Positions 44,108 to 55,297 of a stretch of 64,000 nucleotides of DNA are shown piece after piece (the first letter of the stretch is position 1; each line of letters begins with the position of its first letter). Origin of the DNA: Coremacera marginata (taxonomy: Eukaryota > Arthropoda > Insecta > Diptera > Sciomyzidae); the NCBI GenBank assembly GCA_914767935.1, contig OU612045.1, positions 135,638,680 through 135,702,679 of the forward strand, read 5' to 3'. The notes under the pieces are model-generated. The model was not told where the DNA came from, made no database searches, and was given only the letters and a program-made list of their open reading frames with translations. The translations under genes and the position numbers were made by a program.

Positions 44108-46370
44108 CAGTGAAAACTCTCATTAGTGGACACCCACGGTCGCCCACAAATCGTCCATTAATGAGGGGTGTCCCCAAATGAGGGGTACAATTTTTTTTTA
44201 TTGAAAAATTAAAACAGCGAATACTGCAATTAGTTTTAATAATTTATTAATAATAAAAAACATAAAACAATTCAATAACTTATGTGTCACAAAAACATAA
44301 AACAGTTCATTTAAAAAAAAAAACGTTTTTCAAACGTAAAAAAATTTTAATAAATTGCATCACGCCTTAAGGCTTTTTAAGTTGTATTACTATTTAAGTA
44401 AAAAAGTCTTTAATAGTTTTTTGCTTCAGGTTTTCTTGCTTTTCAATCATCTTGCGCTCCTGAATGTTTGACTCTAGTCCCTTGAGTAAGTTGAAAGCCT
44501 TAAAATCAGACTTTACAAAAATTTTAAAATTGTGTAGGTATTTTAAGGCCTCATCACAGTTCGTTATGGTTTTCGAAACCTCAACCCAATTTTCGTTGTC
44601 GATATCTGCCTCTATTTCCACGTCGCTGTCGGTATTTATCATTTCAGCTAGGATATTTTCATCTTCGGTATTTACGTTTTCATCGACGGAAATATATTGT
44701 GTAGCAACAGCATGTCCAGAGATTTGAAACAGCAACTGCCACTCATTTAAAGGAATTTCATCCTCATCATCAAACTCGTCACAACTTTGGGCATCCTGAA
44801 ATCCAGCCTTACGGAAACAATTTTGTATGGTTTCTTTACTAACTCTATTCCAAGCCGAATCGAGGAAGTACAGACATTCAAGAATGTCTAATTTTTTTTC
44901 TCCATTTAAATTTTCAATATCTGGAATGATATTTTTAACTATGGAAGCCCTGTAGTAAAATTTGAAATTCCTTATTATTCCTTGATCTAAAGGTTGGCAT
45001 TTAGAGGTAGTATTTGGAGGTAACCATACAATGTTAATGTTTCTGAGTTCAATGTCACGGGGATGAGACGCTGCATTGTCCAAAAAAAGTGCAATTTTCC
45101 TCTTTTCTTTACGCATTTTGTTATCAAATTGGTGCAGCCATTCGGTCATTATTTCCCTTGTCATCCATGCTCTCTTGTTCGATTTCCAAATCACAGGTAA
45201 TTGAGAGACAGGGATTTTTTTAAAAGCTCGTGGTCTGCCTGCTTTTCCAATAACGACTGGTGTTTCCTTTGCTCCTGTCATGCTTGCACAGAAAAGGACA
45301 GTCAATCTTTCTTTTGAAAGTTTTCCTCCTACGCACTTCTGATTTTTAAAGGAAAGGGTTTTATTTGGTAGAGCTCTATAGAAAAGACTTGTTTCATCAG
45401 CATTGTATACATTTGCTGGTTCGTATTCTTGGAAAATCATTATCAGTCTTTCTTTGAACGTGTTGATGGCCTCCACAGGTACGGCTCCTGCTTCGCCACA
45501 GATAGTTTTGAAACTTACACTATGCCTCTGTCGCCACCTTGAAAGCCAACCATTTGAAGCATGAAAGTTAGACATCCCAAGCTTTAAAGCAAACTCTTTA
45601 GCTTTTTCTTGAATAATTGGTCCAGAAACGGGAACATTTTGCGAGCGAGCCTTGGCAAACCAATCCAAACACATTTTATCAAGTTGTAAATTTTCCGACT
45701 GCAGCTTAAAATGTTTCTGCTTTTTATTAGCACCCGATTGCCACATAGAAAGCAAGTCTATTTTGCGTTTCAAAATGTTTGCAGCGTGAGATTTGCTTAT
45801 ATCGAATCTTAAAAAAAAAGTTATGAAAATAAGATTTTATATGGTGTTTGTTGCTTACCTTTTTGCCAATTCACGAGCTGATAATCTGTCGCTTTTCGCT
45901 GCTTCTATTACTTCTACTTTTTCTTTAAGTGTAAGGCATTTTCTTTTTGAAGACATTATTACAACGATTTGTTTTTCTTTGCTTTATAAAAGACAATTCT
46001 CTACGATATTTCAAACGGTATAAATGTTTTATAAAGAAAAACTCCAGCTGGAGTTGAAGCGTAAAGAAACTCATCAGCTGTTTGCGAAAAGTAATGCCAA
46101 AAGGAAATTATTCCTAAATACATAAAACAGTGTTGTCAACGAAGTGTTATTAAGCGCAAAACAAGCAAATTGTAAAACAAGTGTCCACTATTTTGAATTT
46201 TTGGGATCAAATTTTTGCTAAATTTGCTGTCCACGTCCACTAATAAGAGTGTCCGCTAATGGGAAACAATTTATCACTGAAGAACAAACTTGAGGCATTG
46301 TTTTTCGATAAGTTTCCACTAATGGGAGGTGTCCGCTAATGAGGGTGTCCACTAATGAGGATTTTCACTG
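44108..46370 (-). mobile_element. Complete Tigger/pogo transposon (2263 bp)
   Basis: The terminal inverted repeats match 26 of 28 bases: CAGTGAAAACTCTCATTAGT on the left, CAGTGAAAATCCTCATTAGT as the reverse complement of the right end, both continuing GGACACCC. TA lies outside each end (44106-44107 and 46371-46372), the target duplication of the Tc1/mariner-pogo group. Inside both ends the words CCACTAATGAGGG/GTCCGCTAATG recur (44110-44185; 46225-46360), likely transposase-binding sites. The element carries one transposase gene on the minus strand. It looks complete and recent. Confidence 0.94.
44394..45956 (-). CDS. Tigger/pogo transposase, two exons, apparently intact (about 503 aa)
   Basis: DNA transposase acting in the nucleus on its own ends, with integration at TA. 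Exon 1 is 45956-45859, starting ATG (MSSKRKCLTLKEKVEVIEAA). The intron is 45858-45808 (51 bp, GTAAGC...TTTTAAG) and exon 2 runs 45807-44394. Splicing at codon 33 gives LAKRFDISKSHAANILKRK, a normal centromere-protein-B/Psq-type helix-turn-helix. A second DNA-binding region follows (LDKMCLDWFAKARSQN, about residues 75-140). The catalytic triad is Asp170 (YNADETSLFYR), Asp276 (LFLDNAASHP) and Asp307 (CQPLDQGIIRNF), spaced as D-30-D like pogo/Tigger. An acidic stretch lies near residues 415-445. The C-terminus ends QKTIKDFF (about 495-502), a consensus PCNA-interacting (PIP) box, as described for Drosophila pogo. No stop or frameshift was found. The promoter is not obvious. Confidence 0.93.
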
Positions 46371-46372
46371 TA

Positions 46373-46498
46373 TATTGCTATTTTTGGTTACATTGTATAA
46401 TGGTTTTAACATAAATAAAAATCATTTAACGTTTTCTTGGTGGGTAGTATTGCCAGTTATATTCTTGTTCTGGATCATTTTTAAGGCCCTATACCGTC
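46373..46498. other. Short spacer
   Basis: Nothing recognised. Confidence 0.4.
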
Positions 46499-46511
46499 AC
46501 TCGTGATACCT

Positions 46512-46839
46512 AAGAAAAAAAAAAAACGAAATGGTCATTTCAGCCCTTCAAAGGACTTTGAGCTTCTTATTATTAAAATGTTGTGCGTGTTGTGAAATTT
46601 TTGAACACAAATGATCGATAACTGGACCAACAAGCTTTATTCCGACACTGAACGGCTTATGCTCTTAAGAAGCTTTTAATGGCGGTTTTTACTCTCGGAT
46701 GTTTGCCATTGTCTGCAGAGAAGTGATGGCCGAACAGAAAAATTGATTCAATTGAAACAATTGTCTGTGTCAGATGGGATTCGAACCTGGGTTCTATCGC
46801 ATAAAAGCCACGCACCTTAACCAGTATGCCACGGCCGCC
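46512..46839 (-). mobile_element. tRNA-derived SINE, copy D (328 bp)
   Basis: Minus-strand full-length copy. Tail block AAAAAAAAAAAACGAAATGG (plus-strand reading) at 46516-46533, B box region GGGATTCGAACC near 46776-46787, A box region CCAGTATGCCA near 46821-46831, head GGCCGCCA. Flanking 13-bp direct repeats ACTCGTGATACCT (46499-46511) and ACTCGTGAAACCT (46840-46852) differ at one base. This confirms the same element limits as copy A. Confidence 0.92.
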
Positions 46840-46852
46840 ACTCGTGAAACCT

Positions 46853-48240
46853 GTTTCTGCTTAATTACCACCATTTGATAGAATACTCGTACACATTACA
46901 GAAGTTAAGAAACAAACTGAAACTGAGTGCTAACGAGAAATTTTAAATTTTTTATTAGTTATTTTTTCTACATAACTTATCTGTCTCTGTTGATTCAAAA
47001 AATGAATACATTTATGAAGAATGTATAATATATTTTGATCCATTCTGATCTCTTGATCTGTTTTACAATTAAAAGATTCAAAATTAATCGAGTTTAAAAT
47101 CTTTTACATTTGCCATAACGATGCCATTTAATGCTTCGCTCTCATTATTTCTTGCTTTCTTGACATGTGAAATCTTTTATTTTGCTGTATATAAATTAAC
47201 TCATGATTTATTGTGCCATTGTAAACGACGCGTTGATTTAACCGAACAAATGCTGCAACATTTTAGCGATCAGGCCCGAAATACTTGCGAATTGCGTTGC
47301 CAAGCGTCAACATAACTTGTTATAACCTGCTTCCAACCCCTGCGCGGCTGTTGAATTTATTTCGTGTTGTTGTCAGATTTTGGACAATAGCAATCAAATG
47401 CAAGTGAAATATTTTATATATTTTTTTTATTGTTTTTGCTTCTATATTTGTGAGAAATAATTTAGGTGATTATCATACTAATTAAAAAAAACAAATACAA
47501 TAAATCATTTTGATAGAAAGATTTTTGATAGAAGCCGAAATGTGTAATGATCCCATTTTGTTTACCATTTTTATGTGAACCAAATACAGAGTTGTAAGAT
47601 GAAATAAAAATACAGTACTCTTTCATGCAAGTGACAAGACATACATGTGATCAAGAATCAAGATTAAATTCTAATCTATCTCATATGAATAATATTTTGT
47701 GACGGTTAAATAGTTTTAAATTCAATGAACACTCAAGAAAAAGAATCTAGAGATACCACAAATATATAAATAAAATTAAATTAAATAAAATACCATAGAT
47801 GTAAATGCAGTCACAATTATATGATGAAATAGCAATGCTTACTTCAAAAAACATATTTCTTTTAACAGAGAAACAATATGTATTATTTAAACATCAATTC
47901 AAAAAGAAAATTTTGCGAAAGTATCCTAACTCGTTTTCATCAACTCCGAATGTGCTGTGGTCAGTATAAATATTTTGACTAAAGCTGGCATCACACGTGC
48001 TCTCTGAATAAAATCTTATGGTAAGCGATTCTCCCTTATTTTGATAAATTATTGTAAAAACATGGTGTGAGGAATTTAAATCTTAATAAATGAAGTCATT
48101 TCAGCCACGCTTTTCAATGTAGTAAGTCGTTCATTACAGAAAGAAAGATTTTCTTGGCGGCAAAAGTATTTTGACGTTTATGCAAGTTACGATTTGGTAA
48201 TTAATATTGATGTATTTAACAATTATTCAACTTTATTCAA
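46853..48240. other. Stretch without recognisable feature
   Basis: No gene or repeat recognised. A 64-codon plus-strand frame at 47121-47315 begins with a hydrophobic segment but has no recognisable domain; it was not accepted. Confidence 0.4.
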
Positions 48241-48621
48241 ATGTATTTGTTTTGTACAAAAAAAAAATGGAAAAAAGTCGGAATGAGATGTGCAATCGTA
48301 GAAAAGCATAATTGTGATATTTCAGTCAAAGAAATATGCTCCGAGTTACATTTGTCAAAGCAAACCGTTCCCTATCAAATGAAAATGCATAAAAAAACCA
48401 ATTCAGTGAAAAATTTGCCACGTTCTGGCAGAAAACGTAAAATAACACGTAAAGAAGACCAGGTTATTGTACAGGAGTTTGCAGAGAAACCTGGTTTAAC
48501 TCCAAAAAGCCAAAAACTTCAGATGAAAATTGTTTTCTCAGAATCTAGTTATCGAACGCACAATTCGCGGGCGTTAAAAAGAATTCCAATTCGACATATT
48601 CCTTTAGGAAAATACCGTATA
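48241..48621 (+). pseudogene. Tc1-like transposase N-terminal fragment
   Basis: About 120 codons carry the bipartite paired-like DNA-binding domain of a Tc1 transposase: AIVEKHNCDISVKEICSELH and LSKQTVPYQMKMH (first helix-turn-helix), the GRKR AT-hook-like linker in LPRSGRKRKITRKEDQ, and EFAEKPGLTPKSQKLQM (second helix-turn-helix), ending ALKRIPIRHIPLGKY. The catalytic domain is absent. The reading stops where Helitron sequence begins (about 48622), so the Helitron end truncates it. Both the 5' end and its inverted repeat are unidentified. Confidence 0.75.
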
Positions 48622-49163
48622 TAAAACTTACGTCACAAATGACTTGCGCAAGTGTTGATGCGTACTCAATTGCGATTTGCGAAAAGAGAAAGTGGAATAT
48701 AAATACACATAAAGAAAAAGAGATGATATTTATCACCCTTCACGCTTTGCTACGCCTTACTGTATTTTGTAGTACAGCGCCCTCTGTGGTTCAAGATATA
48801 GCAAAATACATAGCGCCAAAACATCACCGCACCCGGAAACCACTTATAAAAATCATACTTATCGGATGAGTGCTTTTGAGTTTTTTGCGGACAACAGAGC
48901 CCTCTGGTTTTCGAGATAGAATAAAAAAATAACGCCAAAGCCCTTTCTATACTCGATAATCAAATCCTATATATTCGATATACAAATTTTTATCTAAATC
49001 GGATGAGCGATTTTTAAGTGTTACACGATTTCTTAAGTGATTTGTACTACAGCACATCTGGTGTTTAAAATAGCGCAGAAAAAAAAGCGAGATTTTTAAA
49101 ACATTTGTACTGCAGTGCCCTCTGGTGTTCAATATAGAACAAAATAGATAAGTCTTAAAAATT

Positions 49164-49395
49164 ACTTACTTACTTAGGTGGCCGTAACAACCCATGTCCG
49201 GGTTTCGGCCGGCATCATCAGATCTCGCCAGGCGCCTCTGATTTGCGCGCGCCTTCTCCAATAGGATACACCAAGTGCGGTAAGGGCTTCCCCAGCCTTG
49301 TCCATCCATCAAAGGCATGGTCTTCCTCCTCGTCGTCGGTGACCAGCGACCCTCACCACGAGCACCTTTTTCGCTGGAGCTTCGTCGTCCATACG
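49164..49395 (-). mobile_element. 5'-truncated non-LTR element (232 bp) inside the Helitron
   Basis: A GC-rich insert, unlike its surroundings. On the minus strand the frame reads MDKAGEALTALGVSYWRRRA, then RNQRRLARSDDAGRNPDMGC, resembling the extreme C-terminus of RTE/R1-like LINE proteins. It ends in a short repeated tail (TAAGTAAGTAAGT). It is flanked by imperfect 14-bp direct repeats AAGTCTTAAAAATT (49150-49163) and AAGTCCTAAAAATT (49396-49409), the expected target duplication. Confidence 0.75.
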
Positions 49396-49599
49396 AAGTC
49401 CTAAAAATTGCCGTACCCGAAAACCCCTAAATACAAATCTTCATGTAAGTCGGCTGAATAGTTTCGCAGATAAACTATAATAACAAAATTCGTGGAAACC
49501 GATCGCAGCGCTACCTACCGGGTCCAATTGCGAATCTGAACCATCCAGGGATCCATTTAAGCACACACAAAAATTTTCATCAAAATCGGTGCAGCTGTT

Positions 49600-51075
49600 T
49601 AGGAACAGTTTAATAACACACACACGTACAAATTGTACAATAGCGCCCACTACTTTTCGAGACAGAGTAAAAGAGATAACGCCAAAACAATTGCCGTACA
49701 TGAAAATCCTTTAATAAAATTTTTCATCCAAAATCTCTACTTTTTCACGATTTCTTAAGAGATTTGTACTACAGCGCCTTCTGATGTTCGATATAGTACA
49801 AAAAAGATAAGTCCAAAACAGTCACCATGTTAGAAAACCCCTTTATACCAATTTTCATGAAAATCAGGATAAACAGCTTAGAAGTTTTTTAAAATATTTG
49901 TGCACAGCGCCCTCTGGTGTTCAAGATAGAAGAGGGTAGATAAGTCATAAAAACTCACCATATCCGAAAACCTCTATACACAATTTTTCATGCAAATCGG
50001 ATGAACGGCTACGGAGATAAACTATAAAAACCAAATGAATTAAACACGATTGCAGAGCCACCTATCGGGTCCAATTGTGAATCTGAACCATCAGCGCCAC
50101 CTATCGGGTCCAATTGTGAATCTGAACCATCTAGGGATTCACTCAAACACACACAAAAAATTTAGTCAAAATCAGTGCAGCCGTTAAGGAACAGTTTAAT
50201 AACATACACACGTACAAATTGGACAACAGCGCCCTCTAGTTTCGAGAAAGAGCAAAAAAAATAGCACCAGAACTCTTGTCGTACTCGAAAATCACTATTT
50301 AGAAATTTTCATCCAAATTGGATGAGCAGTTTTGGAGTTTTTCACGATTTCCTAATATTTGTACTAAAGCGCCCTCTGGTTTTCAAGATAGCATAAAAAA
50401 GATAAGTCCAAAACACTCACCGCATCAGAAAACCCCTGTCTTCCAATTTTCATGCAATTCGGATGCACGGCTTTGGAGTTTTTCGAGGTATTTCAAAATA
50501 TTTGTACTACAGCGCCCTCAAAAGTCAAAAAAATTCAGCGTATCCGAGAACCTCTGCATACAAAATTTCATGCAAATCGGATGAACGGTTTTGGAGTTTT
50601 TCGACTTCTTAAAAATATTTGTACTACAGCGCCCTCTGGTGTTCAAGATATAACCTAGTTTATTAGTCATAAAAACTCACCGTTTTCGAAAACTTCTATA
50701 TACGAACTTTCTATAAATCGTATAAGCGACTTAGGAATTTTTTGACGTTTTTATAAATATTTGTACTACTGCGCCCTCTGGTGTTCAAGATAGAACAGAG
50801 TAGATAAGTCATGAAAATTCACCGTATCCGGAAACCTCTATATACCAATTTTCATGTAAATCGTATGCACGGCTTAGGAGTTTTTCGAGGTTTTTCAAAA
50901 TATTTGTACTACAGCACCCTCTGGTGTTCAAGATAGATCAGAGTAGATAAGTCAAAAAACCTCGGCGTGTTCGAGAACCTCTACGTACAAATTTTCATGC
51001 AAATCGGATGAACGGTTTCGGAGATAAGCTAAAAAAAAGAATGCCTGGACTCCGATCGCTGCGCCTCATACCGGG
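49600..51075. repeat. Minisatellite of about 142 bp in Helitron A, main array
   Basis: Each unit has, on the plus strand, CAGCGCCCTCTGGTGTTCAA, GATAGAACAGAGTAGATAAG, CACCGTATCCGAAAACCTCT, TTTTCATGCAAATCGGATG and GGAGTTTTTCGA. AGCGCC-type blocks recur near 49642, 49775, 49906, 50094, 50228, 50367, 50511, 50628, 50771 and 50914, at intervals of 115-145 bp. The reverse complement CACCAGAGGGCGCTG resembles a CTCF core site. Similar arrays lie at 31790-32380, 51830-52980 and 53785-55140. Confidence 0.9.
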
Positions 51076-51334
51076 TCCAACCTTTTTTCCTGAATAAAAA
51101 GTAGCCTATATGTTGACCGGGGATATAAGGAACCTACATGTCAAATTTCATTAAAATCCATACAGTGGTTTTCGCGTGATGATTTAACAGACACAGACAG
51201 ACAGACAGACAGACAGACACAAATTTTAAAAATGCGATTTTTGAACTTAGCTTCATTCAAAACGTCCATCGCAAAAAGAATTTCAAAAAAATATTTAATG
51301 TACAGATTTTTTTTTTTACAATTTTATATATATA

Positions 51335-53240
51335 CTAGCTAAATACCCGGATTAACTCGGGAGTTAATATAAATAATTGTTGGCTTCATTCGTCGATTTG
51401 AAAACCGTTCACAAACCTTAGAAGGAATTTTGTGTGCATCTTTAGAAGCAGTAACTTCAGCGAAATGAGAAAAATGTAGCTTTAACATTTGAAAATGATG
51501 AGAAAAAGTTGGGGAAATCGTGCTTTATGTGTGCGTGCCGCCGATCGCTTGCAAAAATATATTTCAAGTTTTATATTGTATTCGATAGATTGCACATTTT
51601 TGAAAACAAAAATTTAAGCATTGAAAATAGAAATTGAAACGTCAAAACAACGCCAACTTACGACGCAACTGACTTGCGCATGTGTTGATGCGTACTCAAA
51701 TACCACAGAATTCAGCATCAGCTGTCCTGATATGCGAAAAAAGAAGTTTGGATACAAATACACACAAAGAAAAAAAAGAAGATATTTATCACCCATTGCG
51801 CTTTGCTGCGTCTTACCGCCTTTTGTACTATAGCACCATCTGGTGTTTAAGATAGCGCAGAAAAAAAAGTCCAAGATACCCACCGTATCTGAAAACTCCT
51901 ATGTTCAAATGTTCACGCAAATCGGATGTACAGCTAGGAGTTTCGAGATTTTTAAAACATTTGTACTGCAGTGCCCTCTGGTGAGAGCAAAATAGATACG
52001 TTATAAAAACTACCGTAACCGAAAACCCCTAAATACAAATTTTCATGTAAATCGGATGAATGGTTTCGGAGATAAACTATAATAACAAAATTCGTGGAAG
52101 CCGATCGCAGCGCCACCTACCGTGTCCAATTGCAAATCTGAACCATCCAGGGTTCCACTTAAACACACACAAAAAATTTCATCAAAATCGGTGCAGCCGT
52201 TTAGGAACAGTTTAATAACATACACACGTACAAATTGTACAACAGCGCTCTCTACTTTTCGAGACAGATTAGAAACAGAGAAACAGAGTAGATAAGTCCT
52301 AAAAACTCAGTGTGTTCGAGAACCTCTAAAAACAAATTTACATGCAAATCGTATGAACGGTTTTGAACTTTTTCGACTTTTTTTAAAATATTTGTATTAC
52401 AGCTCCCTCTGTTGTTCAAGATATAACCTAGTTTATAAGTCATGAAAACTTTTCGTTTCTGAAAATCTCTATATACCAACTTTCAAGCAAATCGGATAAG
52501 CGACTTAGGAGTTGTTTTACGTTTTTTAAAATATTTGTACTGGAGCGCCCTCTGGTGTTCAAGATAGAACAAAGTATATACACCATAAAAACTCATCGTT
52601 TCCGAAATCCTCTATATACCAATTTTCATGCAAATCGGATAAACAGCTTAGGAGTTTTTCGACGTTTTTTAAAATATTTGTACTACAGCGCCCTCTGGTG
52701 TTCAAGATAGCACAAAAATGTTAAGTCCAAAATACTCACCGTAGCAGATAACCTCTACTTACCAATTTTCATGTAAATCGGATGCACGGTTTAGTTTTTC
52801 GAGGTCTTTCAAAATATTTGTACTACAGCGCCCTCTGGTGTTCGAGATAGAACGGTGTAGATAAGTCAAAAAACTCAGCGTGTCCGACAACTTCTCGATA
52901 CAAATTTTCATGCAAATCGAATGAACGGTTTCGGAGATAAGCTGAAAAAACGAATGCCTGGATTTCGATCGCAGCGCCCCCTACCGGGTCCAACCTTTTT
53001 TACTGGATAAAAAGTAGCCTATGTTATGACCGGGTATATAAGGAATCTAGATTCCAAGTTTCATTTAAATCCATCCAGTGGTTTTCGCGTGATGCTTTAA
53101 CAGGCAGACAGACAGACAGACAGACAAAAATTTTAAAAATGCGATTTTCGGACTCAGCGTCATTTAAAACGTCCATCGCAAAAATAATTTCAAAAAAATA
53201 TTCAATGTACAGATTTTTTTTTTACAATTTTATATATATA
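51335..53240 (-). mobile_element. Helitron family A, copy 3 (full length, 1.9 kb)
   Basis: The minus-strand 3' end is at 51335: CTAG, then (inward) TATTTAG and the CCCGAGTTAATCCGGG hairpin. The 3' unique region (AGAAGGAATTTTGTGTGCAT, near 51420) and minisatellite units (51832-52975) follow. The 5' region carries CGCGTGATGCTTTAACAGG, CAGACAGACAGACAGACA and ACAATTTTATATATATA, ending at the junction with copy 4. The expected 5' TC is not visible at the junction, as if copy 4 inserted into its TATATA end. Confidence 0.87.
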
Positions 53241-55264
53241 CTAGCTAAATACCCGGCTTAACTCGGGAGTTGATATAAATAATTTACGATTACATACGTC
53301 GATTTGAAAAAGCTTTTCACAAACTTAAGAAGGAATTTTGTGTGCATTTTCAAACCGGTAACTCTGGCGAAATGAGCAAAATGTAGCTTCAACATCTGAA
53401 AATTATGAGAAAAACTTATGGAAATCGTGATTTGTGAGTGCGTGCCGCCAATCGCTTCCAAAAATATCTTTTCAAGTTTTATAATGTATTCGATAGATTG
53501 CACATTTTTAAATAAAACCAGATCAAAAACGAATTTTTGCCAATTCGCAAGGAAACTGAACAAAAATTAAATAAGCATTGAAAATAGAAATTGCAATGGC
53601 AAAACAACTCGAACTTATGACGCAACTGACTTTCGCATATTTTGATGCCTAATAAAATACCATAGAATTCGGCATCAGCTATCCTGATATGCGAAAAAAG
53701 AAGTTTGGATATAAATACACATAAAGAAAAAAAAAGATATATATCGCTCATTGCGCTTTGCTGCGTCTTACCGTCTTTTGTAGTACAGCGCTCTCTGGTG
53801 TTCAAGATATAGTAAAATACATAGCACCAAAAGACTCACCGCACCCGAAAACCACTTATAAAAACATACTTATCGGATGAGTTGTTTTGAGTTTCATGCA
53901 GTATTTGTACAACAGCGCCCTCTGGTTTTCGAGATAGAATAAAAAAATAACGCCAAAGCCTTTTCCATACTCGATAATCAAATCCAATATATCCGATACA
54001 CAAATTTTTATCTAAATCTGATAAACGGTTTTTGAGTGTTTCACGATTTTTTAAGTGATTTGAACTAAAGCACCATCTGGTGCTTAAGATAGCGCAGAAA
54101 AAAAAGTCCAAGATACTCACCGTATCCGAAAACTCCTATGTTCACGCAAATCGTATGTACAGCTAGGAATTTTTCGAGATATTTTAAACATTTGAACTGC
54201 AGTGCCCTCTGGTGTTCAATATAGAACAAAATAGATAAGTCATAAAAACAACCGTACCCGAAAACCCCTAAATACAAATTTTCATGTAAATCGGATGAAT
54301 GGTTTCGGAGACAAACTATAATAACAAAATTAGTGGAACCCGATCGGAGCGCCACCTACTGGGTCCAATTGCGAATCTGAACCATCCAGGGATCCATTTA
54401 AGCACACACAAAAAATTTCATCAAAATCGGCGAGGCCGTTTAGGAACAGTTTAATAACATACACACGTACAAATTGTACAACAGCGCCCACTACTTTTCG
54501 AGACAGAGCAAAAGAGATAACGACAAAACAGTTGCCGTACACGAAAATCCTTTAATAAAATTTTTCATCCAAATCGGATGAGCGGCTTTCTACTTTTTCA
54601 CTTTTTCTTAGGAGATTTGTACTACAGCGCCCTCTGGTGTTCGATATAGTACAAAAAAGATAAGTCCAAAACAATCCCCATATTAGAAAACCCCTATAAA
54701 CCAATTTTCATGAAAATCGGATAAACAGGTTAGAAGTTTTTTGAAATATTTGTACACAGCGCCCTCTGGTGTTCAAGATAGAACAGAGTAGATAAGTCAT
54801 AAAATCTCACCATATCCGAAAACCTCTATATACAAATTTTCATGCATATCGGATGAACGGTTTCGGAGATAAAGCAAAAAAGATAACGACAAAACACTCG
54901 CCGTATCAGAAAGTTCCTATTTTCCAATTTTCATGTAAATCGGATGCACGGTTTAGGAGTTTTTCGAGGTTTTTCAAAATATTTGTACTACAGCGCCCTC
55001 TGGTGTTCGAGATGGAAAAGAGTAGATAAGTCAAAAAATTCAGCGTATCCGAGAACTTCTACATACAGATTTTCATGCAAATCGGATGAACGGTTTCGGA
55101 GATAAGCTGAAAAAACGAATGCCTGGAACTCGATCGCAGCGCTCCCTACCGGGTCCAACCTTTTTTATTGGATAAAAAGTAGCCTATGTTATGAACGGGG
55201 ATATAAGGAACCTAGATACCAAATTTCATTTAAATCCATCCAGTGGTTTTCGCGTGATGCTTTA

Positions 55265-55297
<33 letters not shown>

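Larger units (their letters stand above)
48622..51334 (-). mobile_element. Helitron family A, copy 2 (3'-truncated)
   Basis: Begins inside the element at ACTTACGTCACAAATGACTT, lacking about 350 bp of the 3' part including the hairpin, and runs to the 5' end. There CAGACAGACAGACAGACAGA (51195 onward), AAAATGCGATTTTTGAAC and ACAATTTTATATATATA adjoin the next copy at 51335. It carries about 14 minisatellite units and is longer than the other copies. A LINE fragment is inserted at 49164-49395. No protein is encoded; all open frames here are repeat artefacts. Confidence 0.82.

Noticed and set aside
51180..51240. CAGACAGACAGA tract as an independent microsatellite
   Set aside because: It occurs at the same place in Helitron copies 2, 3 and 4, so it is part of the element's 5' region.
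53258..54542. Several minus-strand frames of 70-108 codons
   Set aside because: They lie within Helitron family A unique and minisatellite sequence, and reappear in shifted form in other copies. Repeat artefacts.
48770..55145. Regularly spaced repeats suggestive of a CRISPR-like array
   Set aside because: The period is about 142 bp with whole-unit similarity and no unique spacers, and the arrays sit inside Helitrons in a eukaryotic context.
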